NCBI RefSeq assembly: GCF_000142905.1
Contig: NW_013657673.1
Coordinates: forward strand, 484,701-548,700
Direction: 5' to 3'
Source: Thecamonas trahens ATCC 50062
Taxonomy: Eukaryota > Apusozoa > Apusomonadida > Apusomonadidae
Length of the DNA stretch: 64,000 nucleotides
Position 1 is the stretch's first letter. Every line of letters begins with the position of its first letter. A program made the translations under genes and the position numbers. The notes beneath the pieces are model-generated. The model made no database searches. It was not told the origin of the DNA and was given only the letters and a program-made list of their open reading frames with translations. Shown here in pieces: positions 40,727 through 53,267 of the stretch.

Positions 40727-43700
40727 ATGAACATGGCAAAAGTGGAGAGGTATGGTCTGTACGCACTTGTGCTGCTTGTGCTTGTGACTGAGACTACCTT
40801 TGCAGCCCGTTCTCATGCTGGTCAGGCCATCCATGCCCTCCATGCTGCTGGTCTTGGCTCTGCTTCGCTCCGTGGCAACACCCACACCGCCGCCTTTACC
40901 ACCTTTTCTCCGCCGCTCCTCCTCCCGCAAGCTGACGACCGCGAGGACGGCAGCAATGTTCGGTCATCGATGGACATCCGCTCGCCAAGCCATCACCATG
41001 ATCACGTGGTGAATGCTCTCTCTCGCCACAATGTTCTCGGTCTGGCTGATCCCAAGCTCGAGCTGGTTCATCGCAGCGATGCCGCGGACCTCCATGCCCC
41101 ACACGCCCGCCATCACGCATCGTTTGCGCAGACGTACCATGGCGTCGAGGTCTTCCATGCCACCGTTCGGGCTGGGCTCAAGATTGACGAGCCGAGTGGG
41201 CTGCCGGCTCTGGCGACTCTGACCGGCACCACCGTGCCGACCGCCCTCCTCGACGCTGCCCGCCATCGGTCGTCGGACCCGCTCGTCCTCACTCCGCGCC
41301 TCTCGGTCCGGGCCGCCGCCCGTGCCGCTCTAAACGGCCTGGACAACGCGCCGAGCTGTGTCACCGTCCGCAAGCTCCCAAGCGCGCCGGTCATCTACGT
41401 CCGCGGGCTGTACAACGCGCATGGCCCGCAGCTCGACGCGTCCGCCCCGGTCCTCGCCTACGTCTTTGACGTGGTCGCCGAATGCACCGGCCAGCGGTGG
41501 CAAGTTGCCGTCTCGGCCAGAGACGGCAGTGTGATCGAGGCTCACGAGTCGACCACCTTTGCGCTCAACCGGTCGCTGGCCAACGTGACGGCGGACAACG
41601 TGATCTGGCGCGAGGGTGACCCGAACACGCTCACCGGTGACCTCAACCACACCATGTACGGGGCACGCAAGACGTACGACGTCTTCATGTCGGCCTTTGA
41701 GATCGACTCTTGGAACAAGAAGGGCGGGCCGATGAACACCGTGTTTGACGACCCCAAGATCTCGTGCCCGAACGCCAACTGGAACGGCGAGACAACCAAC
41801 TACTGTCGCGGCGTGGCGTCGATCGACACGGTTGCTCACGAGTGGGGCCACGCGTATACCGAGGGAGGGACTGACGACGTCCACGGCCTCATCTACATGT
41901 GGCAGACCGGCGCGCTGAACGAGGCCTACTCGGACATTGTCGGTCAGACCGTCGACCACCTGTTCAACCTTGACCTGCCGCAACCGTTTGGCCCGCGCGA
42001 GCTCGGCCGCTGCTCCACCTTCCAGACCTCACGCATTGCCCGCGGGCCCAAGATCAACGTCGTTTCGGCGACAGGCGACCCACTGCTGGAGTCGGCCGGC
42101 TTTGGCTTTTACGCCGCCGACAACGGCTCGCCCTGGACGTCGGCCGTGCTTGCCAACGCCTCGCTCACACTTGCTGCCGACGACTCGGGCGACCCGAACG
42201 ACGGCTGCTCGGCGCTGACGACGAACGTCGTCGACAGCATCGTACTTGTCAACCGTGGCTCGTGCTCGTTTGAGGACAAGGCTGCCAACGCCATCGCTGG
42301 CGGCGCGCGCGCACTGCTCATCGCTAACATCCCCGGCTCGGACCTCGTTGTGCCGGCTGTCACCTCCAACTTTCCGGTGGCCATGATTGCGACTTCGACA
42401 GGCGACTTTCTTCGTGGCCTCGTCGGCCTCTCGTCGGCCGGCGAAACGGCGCCGACGCTCGAGCTCGAGCTCGCGCCGGCGCCGCCGACGACTGGTTCGT
42501 ACCGCTGGCTGGCCGGTGCGCAAGATCCCGCCTTTGGTGGCGCCATCCGCGACCTGTGGGACCCGACGTGCTTTGGCCACCCGGGCAAGGTCACCGACGA
42601 CGAGTACCACTGCGATCCGTCGGACAACGGCGGTGTCCACCGCAACTCGGGTGTGGTCAACCACATGTTTGCCATGCTCGTCGACTCGACATTTGGCCAG
42701 GCCTACAACGGGCACGTCATCCCAGCTCTCGGCCTCACTGTTCCGTTCCACGTCTACTGGCGCGCCGCCTTTGCCTACCACACCCAGACGACCGACTTTA
42801 AGGCCCACGACGCCGCCCTCCGGCAGGCCTGCGCAGACCTCGTCGCCGACGGCACCCCGCTCCGCTCGCTCGTCGACGGCTCGCCCACGGCGCCGGTCAC
42901 CGCTGCAGACTGCGATGCGATCAACGATGCTGCTGCCGCCGTCGAGCTCACCGCCACCCCGCCTTGCAACTTTCAGCCGTACCTCGCGGCGGGCTCGCTT
43001 ACCGTCTGCCCTGCCGCCACCCCGTTCTACACCGAGACGTTTGCCACCGCGCCGGCCGGATGGACAGCTTCGGCCGAAGGCGTCTCGCCGACGTGGTCGC
43101 CGGTCAACTGGCAGTTCCGCACCGCGCTGCCGGACGGCCGGACCGGTGGCTATTACGCCCCGGACCCGCTCGTCGGCAACTGCGTGACGACCGACCAGTC
43201 CGGAACCATGACCCTCGTCGCGCCGCCGATCGAGATCCCGGCCTCGGTCGGGTCAAAGGCCATGGTCCAGCTCGAGTTTACCCACTACGTGGCAACCGAG
43301 GCCTCGTTTGACGGCGGTGTGGTCATGGCCTCCATCAACGGTGCCCCGGCCGTTGCCCTGCCGGCCGACGCCTGGATGTTCAACGGCCCGCCGACCGAGC
43401 TCATCCGCTCGCCAGTCTCGACGAACCCGCTCGGCGGCCTGCACGCCTTCTCGGGCGTCAACGGCGGCTCGCTCTCAGGGTCGTGGGCCACCTCGACCGC
43501 AATGCTCTCGGTGTCGAGCGGCGACGAGGTCGTTCTCTCGTGGGTCATGTCGACCGACTGCGGCGGCGGCGTCGACGGCTGGTACATCGACTCGGTCTCG
43601 CTCGTTGCATGCGCCGCCGAGTGTGGCGATAACGTCTGCACCCGGGAGGCCGGCGAGTCATGCTTCACTTGCCCGGCAGACTGCGAATGTGAGTGTGGCT

Positions 43701-44562
43701 TTGCGTATGAGCCAGTCCTCCCGGGCATGCTCCCGCACTCGCCGCTGGCTGCCGCGTCGGCCATGCCCGGAAACCCGGCGCTGGCCTGCTCGCAGGCCGG
43801 CGTCGCCGGCCAGTGCCCTGAAGACTGCTGCGGCGACGGCGTGTGCTCGCCAGGCGAGTCGTGCGAGGTTGACTGTTGCGCCTACCTGCCCGACTGCTCG
43901 TTTGAGCAGGCCGGCTGGTACCTCGAGTCGACCGGGCCTATCAGCGACGTTGTCGTCCGCCTCGGCTCGAGCGTCTGCGCCGCCGGCGCTTCGTGTCTCG
44001 CCTTCCAGGGTAAGCTCGACCCGTCGGGTTTGTACATTCTGGAGGCCTCGACCGCCGCGTCTGCGCTGTTCACTGTCCCCACCGCCCCGCGCACCCTCCG
44101 CCTCCAGCTGCAGGCCTACGCGCTCTGTGGCGGAACGCCGCCGTCGATCCAGGTCTGGCTCAACCACGAGGTACTGGTCTTTGACTCGGCGACCTCTCCC
44201 ATGCCGTGCCACGCCACCGTCGATGCCGCCAACTTTGCGTCCTACAACGTCACCCTCTCCGGCAACGACCTCACAGCCGCCCTTGTCGCCGGCTCGCGCA
44301 ACACCATCACCATCAACGGCACCGTCGTTGAGGACATTGTCATCGTCGACGCCATCAAGGTCGACTTTGACACTGCACCCGACACTCCGGGCGCCACCCC
44401 GGTCCGTCAAAGTCCAAGACCGAGACCGGCCTGATCGCCACCGTCGTCGTCCTCTCCATCGTCGTCGTCGTCTTTGTCGGCCTCATCGCCGGCTACTTTT
44501 GGCGCATGCGCCAGATGCAGCGTGGTGGCTCTATGGGTGGTGGCTTTGAGATGCTGGGCTAG
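40727..44562 (+). CDS. Membrane-anchored M4 (thermolysin-like) metallopeptidase with PA domain
   Basis: A secreted-pathway zinc protease of about 1,278 residues. It has a signal peptide (VERYGLYALVLLVLVTETTF), a propeptide region with QTYHGVEVFHATVRA, the zinc site VAHEWGHAYTEG (about 372), the third zinc ligand in GALNEAYSDIVG, and the transition-state histidine in GGVHRNSGVVNH (about 636). A PA (protease-associated) domain is inserted between the last two (IVLVNRGSCSFEDKAANAIA). Downstream are beta-sandwich regions and two Cys-rich repeats (CGDNVCTREAGESC; CCGDGVCSPGESCE). One A missing from AAA 44409-44411 hides the real C-terminus: a helix (TGLIATVVVLSIVVVVFVGL) and a short cytoplasmic tail ending FEMLG at 44562. 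M4 peptidases are mainly bacterial. Confidence 0.85.
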
Positions 44563-44725
44563 GTAAATGAGTTTATGCCAAGTGTGGCCTGTTGGGGGAG
44601 CGCATGATCGCAGAAAAAGCCGCTCATTTCTCGCAAAACACGCACAGCGGAGCGGCACCATCGCGACACACCGCTAGTAGTCAGCAACACAACCACGCAC
44701 AATTGCCACTGCCTTTACCACAATG

Positions 44726-45956
44726 CTACAAGCTCTGCACAAAGTCGGGAAACGCGTTGTGGAAAAGTAGAGGCCGTGGACCGAGGCGTCGCGACAGACG
44801 ATGCCGCGCTCCTCGGCACGGAGCAGCTGCTGGCGAGCAAGCATGAGCGAGAGCGAGGCAGCGGCAGCGAGCTCCGAGGCCGAGACGCCGTGGTCGGAGG
44901 CGGTGGCGAGGTCGAGGATGGTGGCAGTCATGGCCTCCTCAGAGTAGGCGTCCGACTGGACGACCTTGGCGCCGGACGCAAACTCGTGGAGCGACATGCC
45001 GACAGGCGGCGAGAGCGAGCCAAAGGCGGCGACAGCCGCGAGGATGTCGTCGGGCGAGACAAGGTCGGTCCCACGAGCGCGGTTGTAGAGGCAGTACACA
45101 TCGGTGAGCGGGAGAACGCCGTGAGTCGAGCGGTCGGCCAGGATCGGTGTGAGGAACGCCGCCAACTCGCGGGCGAGCTGGGTGTGGAAGGCCGAGGTCG
45201 AGCCTGCTGCCGCGCGCGAGACCGACGGCGCCGAGACCGAGCCCATGCCCAGTGACATGAGGTGGTCTTGCAGATCAACCTCGTCCTTGGCCTCGGCCGC
45301 GTCGGCCTCGCGCCGCCGCGACCGCGCCGCCCGCTCCTGAGCGGCCTTGACCCGTGCCGCGAGCTTGACAATGTCGCGGGTCTTGGCCATGAGCGTGTCC
45401 AGATCCGCAAACGCCGCGCTGAGTGTCGCCTCATCCTCGCGCGCCTGCCGGTCGACCCGCCGCATGATGCCCGAGATGCCCGCTGATCGTGTGGAGAAGC
45501 CTTCGGACGGACCGGCGGCGGCCGGTCTGCGATTATTGTTGGCCTTTGACGGCCGATCGACCCAGAGCTTCATCTTGACCGTGTCTGCCAGCTTGGCGAG
45601 CATGTCCTTGTAGCCCTTGTCATGGAACGAGAGCCGCAGATCGTACTCGCTGCCGGCTGAGGCCTTGGCCGTCACGAGGATCTTTGAGTAGCGGGCGAGG
45701 AAGGACGACGATCCCCTAAACGACGCCAAATTTTCCAGCGGAAACCGGAGTGCCCGATTCCGCCTGCCGCTGTCGTCCTTACCGAACATGTACAACTCGT
45801 ACGTGGTGAGGACGCACCGCGCGTCGCGAACGAGACAGACCTCGTCAGCACCGCGGACGACCACGTCGTCGACCGTCGCCACCACAATCTCCCCTCCTCC
45901 GGCACCACGTCCTCATACGGGTACTCGCTGACACCAGGCGTCCCACTTGCTGCCAT
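44726..45956 (-). CDS. VPS36: ESCRT-II subunit VPS36
   Basis: A protein of about 410 residues of the ESCRT-II complex, which sorts ubiquitinated cargo into multivesicular bodies. The N-terminus is a GLUE (PH-like) domain that in the family binds PI3P and ubiquitin (ARCVLTTYELYMFGKD; ILVTAKASAGSEYDLRLSF). The linker motif GISGIMRRVDRQ and AFADLDTLMAKTRDIVKLAA is diagnostic, and two winged-helix domains follow (LPLTDVYCLYNRARGTDLVS; LAAAASLSLMLARQQLLRAE). Both ends carry a missing base. One C added to CCCC 45891-45894 gives the true start at ATG 45956 (MAASGTPGVSEYPY) and PEEGEIVVATVDD. One T added on the minus strand (plus AAAA 44763-44766) gives FFHNAFPDFVQSL and a stop at 44726. Confidence 0.92.
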
Positions 45957-46333
45957 GAGTACGTGTATACGTGAGTGCGAGTGGCCGGTTTCGGAAGTGC
46001 GGTGTCTGTTGTGTGGCTTGCTCGCGGTCGTCGCTGTCGGCTGTCTTGACCACCGGCCATGCTTTCGATGTAGTCAACCTACGAAATACTCGGCAGTAGT
46101 CACGGCGTAGTTTGGCACGGTGAAACATTTTCTCACAAATATGTCATTGTTCACATCGTTCACCCCTTCGTCCCGCACAGGAAACAATCTTCGCTCGTGC
46201 CCCGCTGGTGATCATAACCTATCACCCCACCCCTCCCCGCGCTCTTCTTCCTCCTCCCGCCCCCCCCTTCGTCCCGCACAGGAAACAATCTTCGCTCCCC
46301 CTCCCCCCCCCCCCCCATATAACCAACCTCACC
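45957..46333. other. Divergent promoter region with a duplicated 34 bp segment
   Basis: This lies between the VPS36 start and the giant membrane protein start. It contains a perfect 34 bp direct repeat (46163-46196 and 46264-46297) and C14 (46303-46316) just before ATG 46334. I see no gene in it. Confidence 0.75.
46163..46297. repeat. 34 bp perfect direct repeat, 101 bp apart
   Basis: The segment starting CCCCTTCGTCCCGCACAGGA occurs at 46163-46196 and again at 46264-46297, both ending ...ATCTTCGCTC. It lies 37-170 bp upstream of the start codon at 46334. Confidence 0.95.
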
Positions 46334-49300
46334 ATGCGCTACCCCACCCTCCTCCCGCTCCTGGTGGTGCTCGTCGTGGTCGCGGTGCCAACAACCCACG
46401 CGGCGCTGTCGCTCATTAACCGCCCTGCTTACGGGAACATTTTCAGGTCGGCCGGCGCAGTGTTTGACCTCCCGCCGGGAAGCTTTACCATGGAGTTTTG
46501 GGCCAAAATGTACACGCCTCCGAGAGATGTGTACCTGGTAAGCGTGTGCAAGCCTGGTTGCTGCAACAACAATATAGTGTTTGGCGCGTTTGACACTGAT
46601 GGTATTTGCTACCTCATCATGGGCACAAGCCCGTACTTTGAGGTCGAAGTCGCGAATTGTGGAGGCGACTCGCTCTGGCATCACTATGCGTTTGTGGTCG
46701 ACGCGACTACAGACTTGGCAGAGTTCTGGCTTGATGGAGTTCGCGTAGCTGGTCCGGATCCTGTCACCGGCATCCAGCGCACTGGCAATGTGCTGGTGCT
46801 GGGCAACGATCAGGACGGAGCCTCCTGTACAGTCGATGACGCCAGCCAAGCCGTCTCGGCGCTTATGGACGAGTTCCGCGTCTGGTCGGCAGCACTCTCC
46901 GGAGACGACATTGCGGCGGTCATGGCCGGTCCGGTCTCGCCCAACTCGCCCAACTTGAGCACTTATTTTGTCTTCAACGAGACTTACATCTCACCGACCA
47001 CGCTGACCCAGGCGCTTCCGGGCGGCATCTCGCTCTCAGCTGGCTCAGAGCCGCCAACGTATACCGCAGCAAGCCCGCACACGTCGATTGTTTTTGAGCG
47101 CGCGCCGCCGCAGCACCCGATCTTGCCCTCGCCGCCAGTGGTCGACATTGTCTCGTCGGCCATCCACAGCTGTTACGCGGCTGATCTCGACGCTGACGGC
47201 GTGCTTGACATGGTGTTTTCCCAGGACACGGCGGTGGTCACCGCCGAGCCGACCGTCTTTGTTGCTCGTGGCACCGGAGGCTTGACGTTTGACACGCCGT
47301 CGACAGTTGTGACCTCTACCAGCATTGCCGCCGTCGCTGCCTCCGACATTTCTACCGACGGCAAGCCCGATCTCGTGGTCATGCATGCCGGCTCCTCATA
47401 CCCGCTTGTCTACCTCTCGACCTCGTCGGGCCCTGGCGATGTCTCATTTGCACTCGCGCCGTACGAGGCAGGCACCGGGCGCGCGCTCTCGCAGCCAGTT
47501 GACAACTTTGCCCTTGTCCCAGACCAGAACGGCGATGGCGTGACTGATGCCGTGTACATTTCAGCCATCAGGCGCGAGCTCGGGTGGGTCACCTACGGCT
47601 CGGGCTCGCCGGTCTCGGCTCCGATCATCTCGATTCCGTCCGGCTCGCTCAAGTTTGGCTTCCGCTCAGACGACGTCTACACCGACCCACTCTTTGTCGA
47701 CACTAACGGCGATGCCCTACTCGATCTCATCTACATGGTTGTCCCGGCAGGAACCATTGGCGTCGTCAGGGCTCTGCCACGGACTGCACCGGCCGCGAGT
47801 GTCACCTTTGGAGTGCCGTTCGATCTAGTCGACGGCGTCACCCACTTCACGCTCGCCGACGTCGACGGCGACGCACAGCTCGAGCTCCTTACAACCATCT
47901 CCCGCACCTGGGCGGTCTGGCGATTCAACGGCGACTCGACCGTCACCCAAATTGCAAGCATCAACATCGGGACCGGCCAGCCTCCGTTTGGCATCATGTT
48001 CGCCGACCTTGACAACAACGGCCTCCTTGATATGGTGTCAAACTTTGACGTCGAAAGCACCGAGCTGCTGGTGGCGCTCCAGCTGGCGCCCTTGAACTTT
48101 GCCTTGGGTGAGGCCTTTGGCACTTCTGGCTCTAGCAAGTCCCGTTGCGTGGTATTTGGCCAATGGGAGAGCGACGGCTGGCCGCAGCTCATCATGGCTC
48201 CGGTAGCCACCTCTAGCATATCTCTTAGCGGAGAGATCCGTGCCATGCACACCGGGCCGGTCCCGCGATACCTTGATCCTGCAATCCAGCTGGCGCCCGT
48301 GGGCTTTTCCTGGTGCGGGTCAGGGCAAGTACCGGAGCTGCTCATCGTCGATGCTAACCATGACCTCGTGCTGGACCTCGTTCTCTCCTGCAACGTCGAC
48401 GCGACTACGTTTGCCATTTACGGCGACGGCGACGGCGGCTTCATGCCAGCCGCTCAACGGACCAACCCACCGTCACTGGCGCAGCTTGTGGCCACCATCG
48501 CGGTCGACGGCGACGGCGACGGCATGGTCGATATTGTTACACTCTCAAGCGACAGCCTCGTCGCGCTCTCACCGTTTGTGGACCTTTCTACCGCACCGGC
48601 ACCGGCGATTCCGACGCCCACCATCTTCACCGTGGCCACCGCTGGCACGCCGCAGTGGATGGCAGCCGCCGATCCCAACGCGGATGGCAACGTCGACTTG
48701 CTTGTCGGCGGCACGCTTGGCATTGCAGTTGTCGTCAACAACGGGCCGAGTGCCAGCCCGTTTAGCGCCCCGGCAGTCCTGCTTGCGTCTGGCGCTCCCA
48801 GCCTGCGCCTGCATACCGTGCACGATTTTAGCGGCTCTGGGGCAGCCAGCGACCTGGCCTGGGTCTCAGCGACGGCCAACACTGTTTACGTCTCGCTTGC
48901 CAACCCGGGCGCGCCGTCGTACGACCAGCTCTACGCCGCGGCGACTGCGCACCTGCTTGCCGCCGACCCTGTTGTACTCATCGGCGGCATGTACGACGGG
49001 GGCGACGTGGCCGACGTGCTCGTCGGCCTTGACAACGGCGACGTTGTCGTTCTCGCCGACGGCGGAAGCGGCGGCCCGACTACCGTGCTCTCAGGCCTGG
49101 GGAGCATCTTGGCGGTGCACCTTGATCCGCTTGTGGGCCACGACGGCATGCTACTTGTGACGACCGCAACCGGCTTTGTGTTTTTCTCTGACTACGGCCA
49201 GTACTCGTTTGTTCCACCGGGCATGCCGGTCGGAGCCAAGGTAGTTGCCGCGGATCTTTTCGGCAACGAGGCCACCGACCTTGTTGTAGCCTCGAGCACA

Positions 49301-52300
49301 GACATTGCGGTGGCGGGCGGCAAGATGGTTCTTGGCGCTGCGCCGCGCCGCGAGCCGGCAAACCTGGCTGAGTGTGGCGGTGTGGCCAACTCGTGGCTCT
49401 GCATCTCGGCACGTGCTGCGCACTCGGCTGATGGTGCCACGGTCACAGTGGGCGAGGTTGTGCCGGATAGCAGCTCGCTCTGCGCGCGTGCCCCAGCCGC
49501 ACACGACTACCACCGGATATCGCGGAACATCACGCTTGCAGGTGGCCGCATTGACTGCGGGCCGCTTGGCGGCGTGCTGCTGCAGGTCGCAGCAGGCGCT
49601 CAGCTGACGATCGACGGCATGCAGCTGATTTCTCAAGCATCAGCTGCGACACCGGTGGCCTCACTCCTCGCCGGCGCTGCGTTTGATGTCTCCTCCGGGG
49701 GAAGCCTTGTGGTGACCTCATCGACAATGAGCGGATTTGTGGCCGATGAGGGAGCCAGCGCGCGGGCGACAGTGACGCTGTACGGCGGTGCCATTCGATG
49801 CGCCGGCTCGCTGACGGTCACAAACGCGACATTTGCGGCCTGCCAGGCAGGGCAGTTTGGCGGCGCGATTGCCATGCTGGGCGGTGCAGCGGCGACGCTG
49901 ACCGACGTTACCTTTGTGGACAATACGGTGACCGGCGAAGCCAGGACCCGGACTTCTGGCGGCGGTGCAGTCGGCGGATTCGAGGTGGCGTCGCTGACCT
50001 GCACGCGGTGCGTCTTTGAGCGCAACGCAGCGGCTGGGTTGGGCAGCGGCGGCGGCGCAGTGGCGCTCCGCTCGCTCACTCTCAGCAGCGTGGTGCTTGT
50101 TGATTGCACCTTTGTTGACAACTCGGCGCCAGGCGGGTACGGCGGGGCAGTGTTTGTCGACGTCTCGAGTACGTCTGCGAGCGTGGCCATTGCCAACACG
50201 TCGTTTTCGGGCTCGTCGGCCGTGTTTGGTGGCACAGTGGCAGCGGCGACGCTCGGCAGCCTCAGCACGTCGTTTGCCGGCTTCCAGGCGCCTAATCTGC
50301 CACCACCGGCGTCGCTGGCGGCGCTAACGGCATTGTCAGCAACACTGCGGATAGAGAGCTCAACTGTTTCCACATCGTTTGCGCGATACGGGAGCGTGGC
50401 GCTCTCGTGCGGCATGGTGGTTGACATGAGCGGGACGGATCTCAGCTCAGCGAGTCTGAGCTACTCGCAGGCAGGCGGGGTTTGGTACCAGTGCCTGCCG
50501 CTGACGTCGACGACGGCGGTGGTAACCACGTCGCTACCGACATCCTCTCCGAGTGCAAGCTCTGCACTGGCGTACGGCCCGATATTTGCATCGCCGGCAG
50601 CCACATTGACATGGTCGCGGGCCGGTTCAGCCCTCAGCGTGCCGTCGGGGGTCAACTTTGGCATCGATGGCGGCCAATTGCTTGTCACCGACGGCTTTGG
50701 CACGCCTGTATCGGACACAATCCTTGACTTGCTGCTCTCTGTTTCCGCGCCGGAAGCACTTGTTACCGACGCGGCCATCCGATGGGACGTGGCCGCCGGC
50801 GGATTCTCGCTCAAGGACGTGGCAATCCAAATTGCCGGTTCGCACTGGCCGGCCGAGGTGGGCAAAGAGTTTTCGCTGAAAGTCAGCCTGCGGTCCGGCA
50901 CGTACCTTGAGCTTCCAGTCACTGTGGGTGCGTGTCCGGTCGGATTCGGCGCGGTGACCAGTAATCCGCTCCTTCCGCTGAGCTGCTCGCGGTGCGTCGC
51001 CGGGACCGAGTCGACCGAAGAGTCGGTGGCAGCGTGTACCGTTGTCCCGACCTGCGCCGGGACCGGCTATCCAGTCAACGGCGAGTGCGTGGTGTGTCCG
51101 GCGAATGCGGTGCGTCTGGCGAGCCAGAACACCACGAGCTCGGGCAGTGCGCCGCCGTGTGTGTGCGCCCGTGGGTACTGGAACGCAGGCAATGAGGCCG
51201 ACCGTGAGTGCACGGCATGTCCGAGAGGTGCGATCTGCCCAGGCGGTACCGGCGTCGGAAGCGGTCCTGTGGCGCGGCCAGGATTTTTCAAGGTCGACGT
51301 CGGCAAGTACGAGGCATGCAAGGTGGATGAGGCCTGTCTGGGCGGCTCCATCTGCGCGCCCGAGTACAAGCAGGGCTCCATGCTGTGCAAGGACTGCTCA
51401 ACAGGCGCCTACCGGCAACAAGACGGGTCGTGCAAGCGGTGCCCGAACGCGCCGGCGTCGCTGCTTGCCCTGCTGGGCGGCGCGGTTATCTTTGCGGCGA
51501 TGGCGGCGGTAGTTGTGGGCGGGCTTGCGGCCAAGCAGTTCCAGAAACGTGTCGACTCAGACGGCGAGGTCGGCGGGGTCAAGCGCGCACCGCACACGCT
51601 CTCGCTGGCGGTCATCTTTTTGCAAGTCCTGGGCATCCTCGCCAAGGCGCCGCTCAAGTGGCCCAAGCCGCCTGTGAAGCAGATTTTGGAGGCGGCCAAC
51701 GTGGCCAACGTAGACTTGTCGTTCTTTGCCATCGACTGCTCGCTGCCGTCGTTTGTGGTGCGGTACTCGATCAGCATGCTTCTCCCGCTGCTGTTCGGCG
51801 GTGTTTTTTTGGCGATACTGGTGCTGGTCAAGCACGTACCTGCGCTACGGTGCTGCTTCTTCCGCGGAGTTGACGCCTCGCGAGTCCGAGTGGTGGACAT
51901 TTCGCTGTGGGCGATCTTCACCTTTGGGCCGCTGGTGTACATCCCGCTCTCGCGGGCCGCGCTGGTCTTCTTTGATTGCACACAGTATCCCGACGGCAAG
52001 TGGTATCTGGATGCGGAGCCAAGCTTGCAGTGCTTTGTGGGCAAGTGGCTGGCAACGCTCGAGCTCGCGATCATGGGCGTCGGCTTGTACGTTGTCGCGC
52101 TCCCAATTCTGTTTGCAGCTGTTCTCTACAAGTACCGGCACAGCCTGCGGAGCCCTCTGGTGACGCTCCGATACGGGTCGCTGTACGCCGTCTTCCGCCA
52201 ACACTACTACTACGCTGGGATGCCTGTCATGTTCAAGCGGCTACTCATTGTCATCTTTCGGTGTTTGCCTCAAATGTGCAGATCATCCTCTTCTCGGGCC

Positions 52301-53037
52301 TGCTAGTCGTTTTCGTCACCTCGATGCTGTTGCTGACCAAGTACTCGCCGTACACGTACCACCCGCTCAACGTCATCGAGACCAAACTGGACTTGAGCAT
52401 TGTGGCGCTGCTTGTTGCCGGCCTCTTGTTTTGGATGGACGAGTTTCCAAACGATGGCACGTACGCGGTGTTTGTCGTCCTCGTGCTGGGCGTCATCGGC
52501 TATGCGGCCGCCACCCTCGTCGTTGGCCTCATCCGCGAGCTGCGTCACCACCGGGCTAGTGCGCGGCAGGTCGGGATCAACGGCGGAAACGACGAGAACA
52601 ACGAGCACAACACCATGTTCCTCGCGTGGGTCCGCAAGTTTGCACCTGAGCTCTCGGGCAGCGTTCGAGCGGCTGTCCGAGACCTGCTCGGCTCCGACTC
52701 GGGAGGCGCTGACTATGATGGATCTTCCGGCGGCTCGGTCGAGATGGTGGAGCTGGGCGGCGCGACGGCCAAGTCTGACGTGTCAAGCCACTCGCTGGCT
52801 GCTGCGAGCAACAAGGCCGGCGAGAGATTGGAGAGCAGCAGCAGCAGCTCGGTTGTCTCTGCCGAGTCGTCGACTCCTGCATCGTCGGCAAGCCGGTCGA
52901 TGAGCCGGGCGAGTTTTCGCGCGGCGCGATCGGCACAGCTGGCGCGCAATTCTGAGCAGACATCTACCTTGCGCGGCGTCAAGTCGGCTGCTGGCGCAGG
53001 CTCGTCGTTCAGGGCGAGCGCGAGAGGCCGGCGATAG
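46334..53037 (+). CDS. Giant LamG/FG-GAP/beta-helix multipass membrane protein
   Basis: A surface protein of about 2,234 residues. ATG 46334 begins a signal peptide (MRYPTLLPLLVVLVVVAVPT). A LamG/pentraxin-like domain follows (about 24-220; SFTMEFWAKMYTPP). About 700 residues of FG-GAP/integrin-type repeats come next (AADLDADGVLDMVFSQ; MFADLDNNGLLDMVSNF; GDGDGMVDIVT). A right-handed beta-helix region (about 1055-1375) is rich in short Gly/Thr/Phe repeats (NATFAACQAGQFGGAI). Then comes a Cys-rich ephrin-receptor-like region (about 1545-1700; CTACPRGAICPGGT). At least eight hydrophobic helices lie between 1710 and 2070, and the cytoplasmic tail is Ser-rich. The frame breaks at GG 52260-52261; one added G gives FRVFASNVQIILFSGLLVVF. 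It may be an adhesion or sensing receptor. The membrane part resembles TRP-like multipass regions of other protists. Confidence 0.82.
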
Positions 53038-53079
53038 TCTTGCCAGACCCAAGTGAATTCCAACAGGAGCGGTTGACTG

Positions 53080-53096
53080 CCCCCCCCCCCCCCCCC
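53080..53096. repeat. C17 homopolymer tract
   Basis: A pure C run between the giant membrane protein stop (53037) and the XK-related start (53268). Confidence 0.95.
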
Positions 53097-53267
53097 GTTT
53101 GGGGGCTGTCCCCGAAATGGACAAAATCGAAGCCTGGTTCGTTCGATTCGTTTTCCATTGGTGGCGCCATAAAACGCTTCCAAAGGCGTGCCGAGCCAGC
53201 CAACCAGCAGGTCCTTCACCCGACTCTGTACCCCGCCACTCACAGTCCATTGCGCCACATCAACGCT

